50,198 nt of DNA. It comes from a virus. Position numbers and translations under genes: made by a program. Each line of letters starts with the position of its first letter. Position 1 is the first letter of the stretch. The stretch is from positions 1 to 50,198 of the IMG/VR virus record IMGVR_UViG_3300027868_000002; one strand, given 5' to 3'. Of this stretch, positions 13,783 to 22,083 are shown piece after piece. The notes under the pieces are model-generated. The model did no database searches and had not been told where the DNA came from. It was given only the letters and a program-made list of their open reading frames with translations.

Positions 13783-14270
13783 TGAGATATTTGAAAGTCA
13801 AAAAAACCCCAAAGCAATTCACCGTTCTTGTTGACGACCGTGAAAAGAAAGCATGGGACTTGCCGTATAAAATTGAAAAGAAACGATTGAAGACAGGGGA
13901 TTATACGATAAAAGGTTTTGAGAAAGTTGTGGCAATTGAAAAGAAAAGTGGAATGATTGAGTTGTTGAACGATTTGGCAAATGGGTATCGTGGTACGTTT
14001 GAAAGATTTTTGAAACGTCTAAGTGAATATCCGGTTAAGGTTATTGTCGTAGAAGATACCTTGAGTGAATTGAGTATTAGTAGGGCATTAACACATGTAA
14101 GGAAAAAGAGTAGAGGTAAGGCAAGGTTGACATCAAGGTCGATACACTATTGGGCGGCAGATATAGCCACTAAATATGGAATACCGATTGTGTTTGTTGG
14201 AAAGAGGGCTAAAATGGATTTATTGCCGGAGATTTTCAGAGCGGCTTTTGAAAGGGCGAATGAATTATGA
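13782..14270 (+). CDS. ERCC4/XPF-type nuclease
   Basis: 162 aa, about one nuclease domain. Motifs: VLVDDREKKAWDL (Asp, Arg, Glu), LKTGDYTIKGFEKVVAIEKKS (the GDY...V.ERK active-site segment with EKKS for ERKS) and a following helix with an Arg-rich face. The family cuts branched DNA or flaps. It lies in a recombination block with a metallophosphoesterase and a PD-(D/E)XK nuclease, and may process recombination or replication branches. The helix-hairpin-helix half of XPF is absent, as in many phage versions. Confidence 0.82.
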   Translation: MRYLKVKKTPKQFTVLVDDREKKAWDLPYKIEKKRLKTGDYTIKGFEKVVAIEKKSGMIELLNDLANGYRGTFERFLKRLSEYPVKVIVVEDTLSELSISRALTHVRKKSRGKARLTSRSIHYWAADIATKYGIPIVFVGKRAKMDLLPEIFRAAFERANEL

Positions 14271-14374
14271 AACGTAAAAAACACAAAAAGAAATGTGCAT
14301 GTGACAGTTGTAGAATGAAAGCAACATGTCCGGCTAAAGGTGAGAGGTGTAATGATTATGTTAAAGACGAATGA
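14267..14374 (+). CDS. Cys/Lys-rich peptide, 35 aa
   Basis: ATGA overlap with the nuclease gene. Very basic N-terminus (MKRKKHKKK) followed by five cysteines (CACDSC, TCPAKGERC). Probably zinc-bound and nucleic-acid-binding. No family recognised. Confidence 0.45.
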   Translation: MKRKKHKKKCACDSCRMKATCPAKGERCNDYVKDE

Positions 14375-14398
14375 ACTTTAATTAAAAGGAGCAAAACA

Positions 14399-14989
14399 AT
14401 GGTTAAGAAAAAACCAAATAATTCAATTGTACCTGTTGAAGTTGTTCAAAAGGCTGAAAGTGATGCTGTCTTAATGACACAACAGGCTGAGGCTATTCAA
14501 GTGACTACGGCTGAACAGGAGGAACAGGCATATACAGCTTTGACAGAAATCAAACAGGCGATTAAGACTATCGAGAGTAAGAGGAAAGAGATTACAAAAC
14601 CGCTTAATGCCAGTCTGAAGGCTACTAATGCAATGTTCAAAACATTGAGCGGGCCGTTTTTGGAAGCAGATAGAGTAGTACGGGATAAGGTAATGGATTT
14701 TAGAGAAGTGCAAGAGGAAAGGGCACAGAAAGAATTGGAACGGAGGCAGAAAATTCAGGCCGCACATGAGAAGAAGGGACACGAAACACATGAGATTACA
14801 GCACCTAAAGTTGAAGTAGCCAAAACGACTGTGACCACAAAGCGATGGACGTTTGAATTGATTGATATTAATAAAGTGCCGAGAGAATACCTTGCTTTGG
14901 ATAATGTGGCTGTAAATAAGGCCATACGGAATGGTGTAAGAGAGATAGCTGGGTTGGATGTATTTCAAGTAGAAGGGTTAAGGGTTTAA
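14399..14989 (+). CDS. Coiled-coil phage protein, recombination-associated
   Basis: 196 aa, ATG behind TTAAAAGGAGCAAAACA. Residues about 30-125 form a long charged coiled coil (AYTALTEIKQAIKTIESKRK, RAQKELERRQKIQ). The C-terminal region (VTTKRWTFELIDINKVPREYL, then AIRNGVREIAGLDVFQ) is a conserved module found in phage proteins near recombinases and nucleases. It probably scaffolds or modulates DNA processing enzymes, by context only. Confidence 0.65.
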   Translation: MVKKKPNNSIVPVEVVQKAESDAVLMTQQAEAIQVTTAEQEEQAYTALTEIKQAIKTIESKRKEITKPLNASLKATNAMFKTLSGPFLEADRVVRDKVMDFREVQEERAQKELERRQKIQAAHEKKGHETHEITAPKVEVAKTTVTTKRWTFELIDINKVPREYLALDNVAVNKAIRNGVREIAGLDVFQVEGLRV

Positions 14990-15007
14990 GGAAAGAAAGG
15001 ATAACTA

Positions 15008-15907
15008 ATGCACATCATTGAGCATACGATTAATTGTCAATCACGTTCAGATAGAATTGAAATATTTCCGTTTTTTGATGCCCATGTAGGAAAATACAAC
15101 TGTGATGAAGAGGCTATAAAGAAACAAATCACCGAGATTATTCGCCGGTCTGAGATGCCTAACCGTCATGTACGTGCGTTTTTTGGTGGTGATAATGTGA
15201 ATAGCATCAAAGCCACCCAGGACAAGCGGTTCGACTTTGGTGAATTGGCCGATTGGTTTGTTGAAGGTAAAGCCCTTAATATTAAGGAAAAGTTAAGCGA
15301 TATATGTGGACAGGAAATTGACCATTTTTGCAAACTTTTTGATCCCATTAAACATCTTATACTTGGGGCGATGTGCGGCAATCATGAGAAATCAATGAAG
15401 ACGAGGAATAATACAAATGTCCATGAGGCTGTGTGTCAACGAATGGGGCTTGTGAATTTAACCGATGAATGTTTGATTGTTCTACACTTTAAGCGGGGCA
15501 AACGAGACAGTAAAACTATTACTATATACGCTCGTCATGGCTATGGTGGTGGTCGTACTGCCGGTGCTGAGGCCAACAAACTTGAGCGGCTGGTAAACGA
15601 GTGGGAATGTGCTGATGTGGCGTTGAGCGGCCATACACATAGTTTCAGAATTGAACCGCCTAAGCCGTCACCTTATATCTACGGTATGAAGTCTAAGGAC
15701 GGGCCTACGCTTGAATACAGAAGCCGTTGGGCGGCTAATCCTGGATGTTGGCTGTTAAGTCATAAACTTGGGCCAGGGAGTTATGAATCTATGCAGGCGT
15801 ATCCGGCAAGGGCAATGATGACACTGAAGATTGTAGTTTGGCCGTTTTATGGTAATGGTAAGATTGAGCGGCCTAAATTAGAATTACGTCATTATCCGAT
15901 TTTGTAA
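15008..15907 (+). CDS. Calcineurin-like metallophosphoesterase
   Basis: 299 aa. The metal-binding motifs are present: FFDAHVG (D-x-H), FGGDNV (GD; the usual GDxxD is shortened), GNHE (residues 124-127) and HGYGGG plus SGHTH. The fold hydrolyses phosphodiesters; phage members near recombination genes are often compared with SbcD/Mre11 nucleases. No partner SbcC-like ATPase was seen, so it may act alone or with the neighbouring nucleases. ATG follows GAAAGAAAGGATAACTA. Confidence 0.82.
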   Translation: MHIIEHTINCQSRSDRIEIFPFFDAHVGKYNCDEEAIKKQITEIIRRSEMPNRHVRAFFGGDNVNSIKATQDKRFDFGELADWFVEGKALNIKEKLSDICGQEIDHFCKLFDPIKHLILGAMCGNHEKSMKTRNNTNVHEAVCQRMGLVNLTDECLIVLHFKRGKRDSKTITIYARHGYGGGRTAGAEANKLERLVNEWECADVALSGHTHSFRIEPPKPSPYIYGMKSKDGPTLEYRSRWAANPGCWLLSHKLGPGSYESMQAYPARAMMTLKIVVWPFYGNGKIERPKLELRHYPIL

Positions 15908-15916
15908 GGGATTGAA

Positions 15917-16108
15917 ATGGGAAGTTATTACTATTTATTTGATACAGAGTGTCCCTATTGTGGTAAAACAGTTGACGAAATAATATTTGCTGAAAATTCC
16001 TACAATGAAAACGGAGAGCCACAAGGATATGATACTTCGAGATGTGAACATTGTGGTGAATTAATCAAAGTCTGGATGGAGACTAAAACAGGGAAACTTG
16101 AAGAATGA
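15917..16108 (+). CDS. Zinc-ribbon protein, 63 aa
   Basis: ATG behind AAGGGATTGAA. CPYCGKTVDE (11-20) and CEHCGELI near residue 47 make a four-Cys zinc ribbon with an acidic insertion between the knuckles. The stop overlaps the next ATG (ATGA). Probably an adaptor or nucleic-acid-binding protein. Confidence 0.65.
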   Translation: MGSYYYLFDTECPYCGKTVDEIIFAENSYNENGEPQGYDTSRCEHCGELIKVWMETKTGKLEE

Positions 16109-16404
16109 AAAAACCAAATAAAACAAAACTTATCAACTTAAAAACATATAATAAAGAAGATTATGTATTAATTGATAGGACTACAATATTTGGTAATCCA
16201 TATCTGATAGGAAAACATGGCAGCAGAAAAGATGTTATTGCGAGACACAAAAGGTATTTTTATAATAGACTTAAAGACGCGCTGTTTCGAGAAGCTGTAG
16301 AAAGTCTTGCTGGTAAGACATTAGCCTGTTGGTGTACGCCACTGCTTTGTCATGGTGATGTAATTATTGAATATCTGGAGTCATTAGATGAAAAAACCAA
16401 ATAA
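16105..16404 (+). CDS. DUF4326 family protein
   Basis: 99 aa. The family signature is clear: 'LINLKTYN..DYVLIDR...FGNPYLIG', 'SRKDVIARHKRYF' and 'LAGKTLACWCTPLLCHGDVIIEYL', with the conserved CWC...CHGD. DUF4326 is widespread in phages and bacteria; a metal- or nucleotide-related role is possible but untested as far as I know. It begins with the same 17 bases as the next gene, which it overlaps by 17 bases. Confidence 0.85.
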   Translation: MKKPNKTKLINLKTYNKEDYVLIDRTTIFGNPYLIGKHGSRKDVIARHKRYFYNRLKDALFREAVESLAGKTLACWCTPLLCHGDVIIEYLESLDEKTK

Positions 16405-17380
16405 GATAATTCCAAGTACTAAATTAAAAATGGTATCTTGCCATAAAATGTGGGACTTTGCCTGTCCTCGTAGATACTTCTGGCGGCGTGTGATGAATTT
16501 TCAAAGTAAGAACCTAAATATGAACTTTTATTATGGAAGTGTCTTAGGTGCTGGCTTTGAAGCTATCCTATTAGGCAAGAAAAACTGGAAACAATTGATG
16601 CGTAAGGAACATAATCGTCAGATTAAAGGGTATGACATAAGCAAGTTAGTTGATGAACTTGATTTGCAATACCGTCTCATTGAAGTCATATTAGAACAAG
16701 CTAAAGTACAGGCCAAGCAATATGGAATGTCACTCACTAAGTCACAAGTATCTGTCAATACTAAACTTAGGTGTGGTGTCATTTACTGCGGCACTGAAGA
16801 TGGTGAAGGTGTGTATGAAGGAAAGCAAAGTTTGTTTGAGATTAAGACAGCTTCTAAAGTCAATCAAGGATATTTAGACTCATTAAAACTCGACAAACAG
16901 ATTAACGCCTACTGTTGGGCCAATCGAAGTGGTGAGTTATATGATCCTATTAAAAAGAAAACATTGAAAAACAAACACTATAATAAATGTGTGTATTGTA
17001 TTTTTAAGAAACCCCAAAAAAGACTGAAGAAGAACCAAACACCCGATGAGTTTGTCGAAGAGATTGCGCAAGACTGTATTGACAGGCCGGAAATGTATTA
17101 CGAATGGTTGCAGTTGTCACTTGTCAAACCGTTTGTCGATTCGGTTGGCCAAAGTATTGAACGTATGGCTGAGATACTTAAAGATATTTATTGTAGATTA
17201 AGTAAAAAACAATTACTTGATCCTAACTACTGGCCTGAAATGGAATCTAAATGCAGCGACTATTCAGGTTGTGAGTTTCTGCCGTTATGTCTAAAGCCGA
17301 ATGGGTGGCAGATGTATCTTAGATTCTACGAGCAACGTACCATGTTATACGATTTGGAAAAAGAGGAGTTGGAACAATGA
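16388..17380 (+). CDS. PD-(D/E)XK nuclease, Cas4/RecB-like
   Basis: 330 aa. Near the N-terminus CPRRYFWRRV is the usual 'C.r.f.yr' entry of this family. The active site is the 'DG.GVYEGKQSLFEIKTAS' segment, giving Asp then Glu-x-Lys. The C-terminal CSDYSGCEFLPLC, with the N-terminal Cys, can hold an Fe-S cluster as in Cas4/AddB-type nucleases. It probably resects or trims DNA during recombination or replication together with the Sak4-like ATPase downstream. It overlaps DUF4326 and the next small gene. Confidence 0.82.
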   Translation: MKKPNKIIPSTKLKMVSCHKMWDFACPRRYFWRRVMNFQSKNLNMNFYYGSVLGAGFEAILLGKKNWKQLMRKEHNRQIKGYDISKLVDELDLQYRLIEVILEQAKVQAKQYGMSLTKSQVSVNTKLRCGVIYCGTEDGEGVYEGKQSLFEIKTASKVNQGYLDSLKLDKQINAYCWANRSGELYDPIKKKTLKNKHYNKCVYCIFKKPQKRLKKNQTPDEFVEEIAQDCIDRPEMYYEWLQLSLVKPFVDSVGQSIERMAEILKDIYCRLSKKQLLDPNYWPEMESKCSDYSGCEFLPLCLKPNGWQMYLRFYEQRTMLYDLEKEELEQ

Positions 17381-17559
17381 AAGCATTTGAAGAATGGACG
17401 AACACGATTAAATACTGGAATCCAGAGAAATATAAAGGCGCTAAAGATGCTTGGAAAGCGGCTTTGAAGCGGGTGTTGAAGGCTATAATAAAAGAAAGTA
17501 ACGGGCCAAGCAACCCAAAAGATTTGATGGATTGGATTAATGAGGAGTTGGAGCAATGA
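17377..17559 (+). CDS. Small helical protein, 60 aa (paralogue of 17692 ORF)
   Basis: ATGA overlap with the nuclease. Reads MKAFEEW, then 'W.AALKRVLKAI' and ends 'ELEQ'. The ORF starting at 17692 has the same frame features (KAF.KEW, WRAALEWALK, ELEQ), so the two look like a tandem duplication. Such proteins occur in many phages; function unknown. Confidence 0.6.
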   Translation: MKAFEEWTNTIKYWNPEKYKGAKDAWKAALKRVLKAIIKESNGPSNPKDLMDWINEELEQ

Positions 17560-17690
17560 AAACGGCAGTAATGCTATTAAAAGGTATAGGATATATATTT
17601 GGTATATTCTTTATATTCTATATTTCTGGTTTATTATTTGGTATATTATTATATTTATTAATTAAAACTACTGAGTTTATAGGGGTTTAA
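17556..17690 (+). CDS. Membrane protein, 44 aa
   Basis: ATGA overlap with the previous gene and an SD (GGAG) in its end. The product is nearly all hydrophobic (GYIFGIFFIFYISGLLFGIL...), one long or two short transmembrane helices with a short polar C-terminus. Unknown role. Confidence 0.5.
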   Translation: MKTAVMLLKGIGYIFGIFFIFYISGLLFGILLYLLIKTTEFIGV

Positions 17691-17691
17691 C

Positions 17692-17877
17692 ATAAAAGCG
17701 TTTCAAAAAGAATGGAAAGAATCACCACCTCAAATTGAGGAAAGTTCCCATCATAAATCAATAGCTGCGTTTTTCTGGAGAGCGGCGTTGGAGTGGGCAC
17801 TAAAACATCAAACTGATATAGGCTATAGTATTCCCGCTATTCCAGTTGATATTATTCAAAAAGAATTAGAACAATAA
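17692..17877 (+). CDS. Paralogue of 17377 gene with apparent ATA start, 61 aa
   Basis: The frame between an upstream TAG and the stop at 17875-17877 contains no ATG, GTG or TTG near its beginning. Alignment with the gene at 17377 puts the start exactly at ATA (17692), behind AGGGGTTTAAC. The protein-like sequence (KAFQKEWKESPPQIEES..., WRAALEWALKHQ) argues for recent coding use. It is either translated from a rare AUA start, silenced by an ATG-to-ATA mutation, or affected by a base-calling error. Confidence 0.45.
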   Translation: MKAFQKEWKESPPQIEESSHHKSIAAFFWRAALEWALKHQTDIGYSIPAIPVDIIQKELEQ

Positions 17878-17893
17878 TACAAAGGAGCAAAAG

Positions 17894-18130
17894 GTGAAAT
17901 TAAATCAAAACTTTACAAAACCAGAAACCCGCTCAGTGTTATCATTCACCAAGGAAGAATTAATTGATGCACTTCAAGAATATGCCGAACAGTGTGGATA
18001 TTCTTTTACAAAGGGCAGCACATACAGGGTTTGGCATCCAGATAAAATGTGTAGAGATGAATATTTAACTAAATTGGTGGTAGATGCAGGTGGTAATATT
18101 GGCGCAATACAGAAAGGAGCAAGAGAATGA
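17894..18130 (+). CDS. Hypothetical protein, 78 aa
   Basis: GTG start with AAAGGAGCAAAAG directly upstream. Starts KLNQNFTKPETRSVLSFTKE, then a helix (LIDALQEYAEQCG) and a basic beta region. Small phage proteins with 'L...Y....G' followed by a Trp-rich strand are common here; not assigned. ATGA overlap with the next gene. Confidence 0.55.
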   Translation: MKLNQNFTKPETRSVLSFTKEELIDALQEYAEQCGYSFTKGSTYRVWHPDKMCRDEYLTKLVVDAGGNIGAIQKGARE

Positions 18131-18321
18131 TTGACCCAAACATAAATCCACATGAAGTTGCAGTTGAAGAATTAGAGAAAGCTATAGCAGAGGGAGCGAG
18201 ATTTGCATTTGATATGGAAGCGGTTGTATTGGCTGATTTGTATAGAAAAAAACAAAACTGTATGCCCAATCCGGTTAAGGGATGTAGTTTGTCATTGTTT
18301 CCTATGAAAAAAGAGTGCTGA
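18127..18321 (+). CDS. Hypothetical protein, 64 aa
   Basis: ATGA overlap; SD AAAGGAGCAAG in the preceding gene. Mostly helical and acidic (HEVAVEELEKAIAEGARFAF), with a C-terminal CMPNPVKGCS segment. Not recognised. Confidence 0.5.
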   Translation: MIDPNINPHEVAVEELEKAIAEGARFAFDMEAVVLADLYRKKQNCMPNPVKGCSLSLFPMKKEC

Positions 18322-18341
18322 TTTGTATAGGGGAGATAAAA

Positions 18342-18524
18342 GTGAAAAAGAAAACACTAATTGAGAAAATCAGAAATTATCTTGATACATCAGGTATGTG
18401 TTATTGCTACCGTTGTGGTTGTTATTATGATGATGAGAGAAGAGCTAAGAGCCTGGCAAGATTCGTACAAAAAATAATTAAGGAGCAAAAGAATGAGAAA
18501 AATAATTCGCGGAACAGTAGGTAA
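18342..18524 (+). CDS. Hypothetical protein, 60 aa
   Basis: GTG behind AGGGGAGATAAAA. Contains CYCYRCGCYYDDE, a compact Cys cluster, then a basic C-terminus. It overlaps the start of the Sak4-like gene by 32 bases, and its coding region carries that gene's SD (AAGGAG). Function unknown. Confidence 0.5.
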   Translation: MKKKTLIEKIRNYLDTSGMCYCYRCGCYYDDERRAKSLARFVQKIIKEQKNEKNNSRNSR

Positions 18525-19449
18525 AACCGATAGCGGCAAGTCAAGCAAGTTCGCCTCCCGTCTAAAGCGAATCGAGAAGCAGCAAACTGCCCATGACATT
18601 GTGTTCGAGTCAGAAGCATCTGTCGCTACTACGTGTTTTGAAGAATCTATAAGTGCTGTATTCGGTATGCCTGGGGTTGGCAAGTCAAAGTTTGCCGAAG
18701 AAATGGGATTTGCCTTACAAAAGAAATACAACTTATCCCAATCCGGTGTATACTTTATCCAATGTGAACGTATTAACCACAGTTGGAACATCCGCAAGAC
18801 AATGGTTCCGACTTGGCCAACCTTCCGAGCCTTTGTCGATAAGATGGAGAAATCGCCCGAATTGGTAAAAACTGTAAAGATGTGGTGTATTGATACCATA
18901 GACGCTTTAGCCCCTCTTGGCATTAGCACCATCTGTCACGACATGGGTATTGCGGATTTACGAGAGGCCACAAGAAAGTTAGGCAGCGATGGCTGGTTTG
19001 CCGAAGCCTGGCAAGAGTTACGATTTGAATTGGAATATCAGATATTAAGGCTGGCCTCATTCGGCCCAGGTGTTTTGATACTGTCACATGAAAGAGAGAG
19101 AAAGAGGACGGAAAACAATAGAGAAGTTAATAAGGCCAGTATGGATTTGAGTAATTCGATTTACAATTCAGTGGGCGATGCTTGTTCGATGATACTCCAC
19201 ATGAGAGTTGTAAATGATGTTACAAGAAAAGCAAAGAGCAGGCCGATTAGGTGTTTAAGTTGTTTGAGTAGTGAAAGTGAAGAGGCTAAGGATAATTTAG
19301 GTGTATTGTTGAAGAAGTATCCAGAAGGAACTATGAGATTTGGGTCAGAGCGAGAGGCCGTTGATAATCTTTTAGGGTGTTTTGGTAAGCAAAAAAGTGT
19401 TGTCAAGAAGCATAAGAAAGTCAAGAGAACTGTAAGACGAAAGAGATAA
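18493..19449 (+). CDS. Sak4-like RecA-family ATPase
   Basis: 318 aa. Walker A GMPGVGKS (58-65), Walker B MWCIDTIDAL with Asp134, and a later VLILSHE strand fit the AAA_24/Sak4 group of phage recombination ATPases. It is followed by an SSB-like protein, the usual Sak4 pairing. The family promotes single-strand annealing or strand exchange with the SSB. An extra glycine-rich GKTDSGKSS lies at residues 10-18; it is probably not a second nucleotide site. The C-terminus is strongly basic (KKHKKVKRTVRRKR). Confidence 0.78.
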   Translation: MRKIIRGTVGKTDSGKSSKFASRLKRIEKQQTAHDIVFESEASVATTCFEESISAVFGMPGVGKSKFAEEMGFALQKKYNLSQSGVYFIQCERINHSWNIRKTMVPTWPTFRAFVDKMEKSPELVKTVKMWCIDTIDALAPLGISTICHDMGIADLREATRKLGSDGWFAEAWQELRFELEYQILRLASFGPGVLILSHERERKRTENNREVNKASMDLSNSIYNSVGDACSMILHMRVVNDVTRKAKSRPIRCLSCLSSESEEAKDNLGVLLKKYPEGTMRFGSEREAVDNLLGCFGKQKSVVKKHKKVKRTVRRKR

Positions 19450-19452
19450 AAC

Positions 19453-19629
19453 ATGCCAAACGAAAGAGATGTTCCTAAGAAATATACTGGTCTTTATGAT
19501 AAATGCAAGAAAAGCAGAAAAGCAGCCATACGTTCCTTTTGTGTCGAGTGTGTGGGTTATGTCAGTTTTGAAGTAATAAAATGTACTGATAAAGGCTGTC
19601 CGTTGTATAGTTGGCGTAAGACAGGATAA
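19453..19629 (+). CDS. Zinc-finger protein, 58 aa
   Basis: ATG 3 bases after the ATPase stop; no strong SD but likely coupled. 'AIRSFCVECVGY....EVIKCTDKGCPLYSWR' matches a widespread small phage and planctomycete protein with a CxxC...C...CPLY.yR zinc site. Function unknown. The 205 bases after it hold no gene that I can support, only an isolated AAAGGAGG at 19750-19757 without a proper ORF. Confidence 0.65.
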   Translation: MPNERDVPKKYTGLYDKCKKSRKAAIRSFCVECVGYVSFEVIKCTDKGCPLYSWRKTG

Positions 19630-19834
19630 CAACGTCTTATTTTAGCTGGATTATCTACGTCAAATTGATCCACAATTGATTGTTTTTAGAAATAAGTGCT
19701 ATGAGTCAAGGATAAAAAGTAGGACAATTTAGTGTGCTTTAGACACGTGAAAGGAGGTAATTCAACAAACAAATAACCGTATAGTAGTAATAGTCACATG
19801 AAATAGTATTATTTTTTAATGAAAGGAAAAGTGT

Positions 19835-20449
19835 ATGGCACAAGTAAGTGTAGCATCAAAGTTAAGAGCGTTAAAGAAAGAGTGGAAGGGAGCTGCACCA
19901 CGAACAGGCGGTGGGCTGCCAGATGGAGAGTATGAAGGAGTCATCAGAACTGCTGTTGTCGGCCTGTCTAAGTCTGAGTCCAGGCGGCTGCAATGTGTAT
20001 GGTCGATAGAAACCACAGCACCAGAGGGGTTTGAAGGCCGTAAGCAGACTAAAACTGCTGGCCTTGAGTCCGAGGATAATCTGTGCTGGTTTCAGGGCGA
20101 TTTGGCTGTTCTTGGGATTGATCCTCCAGATGATGTGGATGACATTCCTGATGCTGCCGGTCAGACTGAGGGATTGCCTATTGCCTTTAAGGTTCGTACC
20201 AATAAAGAATTTACCAATGTTGACTTTATTGGTTTGCTTGAAGGTGTAGAAGTAGAACAGCCGAGTAGTGAAGTTGAGGAAGGCAACGAAGATGAATTGA
20301 CAGCAGAGATGGTGACAGCGATGGGTAAGGAAGAAGATGAGGACGGACTTCAGGCGATTATTGATGAGTATGAGATAGACATTGACCAAGACGACTATGA
20401 GACGTATGCTGAAGTGGCCGACCTTATCATCGCAGAATTGGCACTGTAA
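19835..20449 (+). CDS. SSB-like protein (DUF669-type) with acidic tail
   Basis: 204 aa, ATG behind AATGAAAGGAAAAGTGT. After a basic start, 'GGLPDGEYEGVI' and the following beta-strands up to 'NVDFIGLLEGVEV' resemble the OB-fold-like DUF669 phage protein usually paired with Sak4 or RecT. The last 60 residues are highly acidic, as in SSB tails that recruit partners. It likely coats single-stranded DNA for the ATPase and nucleases upstream. The acidic tail continues much longer than in a classic SSB. Confidence 0.68.
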   Translation: MAQVSVASKLRALKKEWKGAAPRTGGGLPDGEYEGVIRTAVVGLSKSESRRLQCVWSIETTAPEGFEGRKQTKTAGLESEDNLCWFQGDLAVLGIDPPDDVDDIPDAAGQTEGLPIAFKVRTNKEFTNVDFIGLLEGVEVEQPSSEVEEGNEDELTAEMVTAMGKEEDEDGLQAIIDEYEIDIDQDDYETYAEVADLIIAELAL

Positions 20450-20506
20450 GAGAGATTAGAATGAGATTTATAGAGACATAGACATACATCTCTTTTGCTC
20501 AAACTG

Positions 20507-20535
20507 AGCGGTCTTGGCTCACCGCTGAGGCCGCT
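20507..20535 (+). terminator. Hairpin after SSB-like gene, possible terminator
   Basis: AGCGGT (20507-20512) pairs with ACCGCT (20521-20526). An alternative, TGAGC with GCTCA, uses the same bases, so two exclusive folds are possible. A TTTTT follows at 20541-20545, but not directly. It may end the recombination transcript or act as an attenuator before the HNH gene. Confidence 0.35.
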
Positions 20536-20559
20536 TGGTATTTTTGATTAAGGAATACA

Positions 20560-21054
20560 ATGAAAGAAAAGCTATATACAATACCAGAGTTTTTTGATTA
20601 CAGTATTACTAAAACCGGAAAAGTTTGGTCGAGTTACACTAATAAATGGCTAAAAACACACAAACATCGAGACGGATATTTGCTTGTTTCTATGTCCCGC
20701 AAAGGCAAGCACTATCATCGTTCTATTCATCGCCTGCTTCTACAGACTTTTGTCGGCCCATGTCCGAAGGGAATGGAATGTAGACATTTAGACGACAATA
20801 ATCAAAATAATAGTTTATCTAATCTAAAATGGGGAACGCATAAAGAGAATATGCAGGATACTATCAAACATAGAGGACGTAATGGAGGCAGTCTCAAATT
20901 ATCTGAGACAAATGTCAGAATGATTATCTATATGTGGCGAACAGGATTATTTACTCAAACAAAAATAGCTGATGTTTATGGCGTTACTCTTTCTTGTATT
21001 AATCATATCATAGACAAAAGAACTTGGAAACACGTTTGGAGTAAATCAGCATAA
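20560..21054 (+). CDS. HNH endonuclease (NUMOD4/HNH type)
   Basis: 164 aa. N-terminal NUMOD4-like part (IPEFFDYSITKTGKVWSS), HNH core 'HRSIHRLLLQTFVG...CRHLDDNNQNNSLSNLKWGT' and a C-terminal helix-turn-helix (KIADVYGVTLSCINHIID...TWKHVW). This is a freestanding homing-type nuclease common in phages. It resembles the second HNH gene at 22238; both flank the methyltransferase, suggesting mobile insertion. SD: AAGGAATACA. Confidence 0.85.
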   Translation: MKEKLYTIPEFFDYSITKTGKVWSSYTNKWLKTHKHRDGYLLVSMSRKGKHYHRSIHRLLLQTFVGPCPKGMECRHLDDNNQNNSLSNLKWGTHKENMQDTIKHRGRNGGSLKLSETNVRMIIYMWRTGLFTQTKIADVYGVTLSCINHIIDKRTWKHVWSKSA

Positions 21055-21094
21055 ATTGGGGCGCTCGTCCCTTTATTGGAATTATAGGGGTTGA

Positions 21095-21994
21095 ATGATG
21101 AATAAATTAATCTGCGGTGGTTGTTCAAAAATAATGAGAAATATGCCGGAAGATTTGGTTGATTTAGTTTTTGGCTCCCCACCTTATGAAGACGCCCGTA
21201 CTTATGGAATTGACTTTAATCTGAAAGGCCAAGATTGGGTTGATTGGATGGTTGAAATTTACGAAGAGTCTGTCCGAATTTCTAAAGGACTTGTGGCTTT
21301 TGTAGTACAGGGTAGAACGAGGAAATTCAAGTGGTCTTGCACACCGGCGCTGTTGATTGCTGATTTGCACAGGGCAGGACTTAATGTTCGCAATCCTCCA
21401 ATTTATTATCGTTCTGGTATTCCTGGTTCTGGTGGGCCGGATTGGTTGCGGTCTGACTATGAATGGATTGTTTGTGCGTCTAAGCCTGGACGGTTGGTTT
21501 GGAGTGACAATACTGCTTGTGGAAATAATCCGAAGTATAAGCCAGGAGGTGACTGCACTAATCGGAAAAAAAATGGGAAACGGGTGAGAGTTTCGGGTAT
21601 GTTATCAGGAGCAAAAAACGACATGCCACATGCACAGCATGGTGGTCGCTCTGGTGAGTTGAGCACTGATGGTACGATTACTCGTAAAAATGGCAAGGTC
21701 TATCAGCCTCCCAAAATAGCTAACCCTGGTAACGTAATCCAATGCAGCGGTGGCCATCTTGGTTCCAAACTTGCTCATAAAAACGAAGCCCCATTTCCGC
21801 TCAAACTGGCTGAGTTTTTCATTAAATCATTCTGTCCTCCAAACGGTACAGCGCTCGATCCGTTTTGTGGTAGTTCAACAACCGGCCATGCTTGTGTAAA
21901 GAATGGAAGAAATTACATTGGTATAGATTGTCGTCAATCTCAAATTAAATTAAGCCGTAAAAGACTTGTAGCAGCCAAAAAAGAATTGAGATGA
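21095..21994 (+). CDS. DNA methyltransferase, N4-cytosine/N6-adenine type
   Basis: 299 aa. Motif IV VFGSPPYEDA (residues 25-34) lies at the N-terminus; motif I region 'GTALDPFCGSSTTGHACVKNGRNYIGID' lies at the C-terminus, the beta-class order. SPPY is most common in N4-cytosine enzymes. No matching restriction enzyme was seen, so it is likely an orphan methylase protecting phage DNA from host restriction. The middle includes a target-recognition region (about 120-240). Embedded between two HNH genes. Confidence 0.88.
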   Translation: MMNKLICGGCSKIMRNMPEDLVDLVFGSPPYEDARTYGIDFNLKGQDWVDWMVEIYEESVRISKGLVAFVVQGRTRKFKWSCTPALLIADLHRAGLNVRNPPIYYRSGIPGSGGPDWLRSDYEWIVCASKPGRLVWSDNTACGNNPKYKPGGDCTNRKKNGKRVRVSGMLSGAKNDMPHAQHGGRSGELSTDGTITRKNGKVYQPPKIANPGNVIQCSGGHLGSKLAHKNEAPFPLKLAEFFIKSFCPPNGTALDPFCGSSTTGHACVKNGRNYIGIDCRQSQIKLSRKRLVAAKKELR

Positions 21995-22083
21995 GAGAGG
22001 CACTTTGTGTAATAGTATTGTTTTATTGTGTACTTAGAATATGTTGGATAATTGGTACATGGAGTAAACGGTGGCACAAATAA
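21991..22083 (+). CDS. Possible membrane peptide, 30 aa
   Basis: ATGA overlap with the methyltransferase stop; MREALCVIVLFYCVLRICWI and a short basic end form one hydrophobic helix. The SD is poor, so coding is uncertain. Confidence 0.3.
   Translation: MREALCVIVLFYCVLRICWIIGTWSKRWHK

Noticed and set aside
18493-18550. Second P-loop (GKTDSGKSS) in the Sak4-like protein
   Set aside because: It is not preceded by a hydrophobic beta-strand and lies in a basic N-terminal tail; the true Walker A is GMPGVGKS at residues 58-65.
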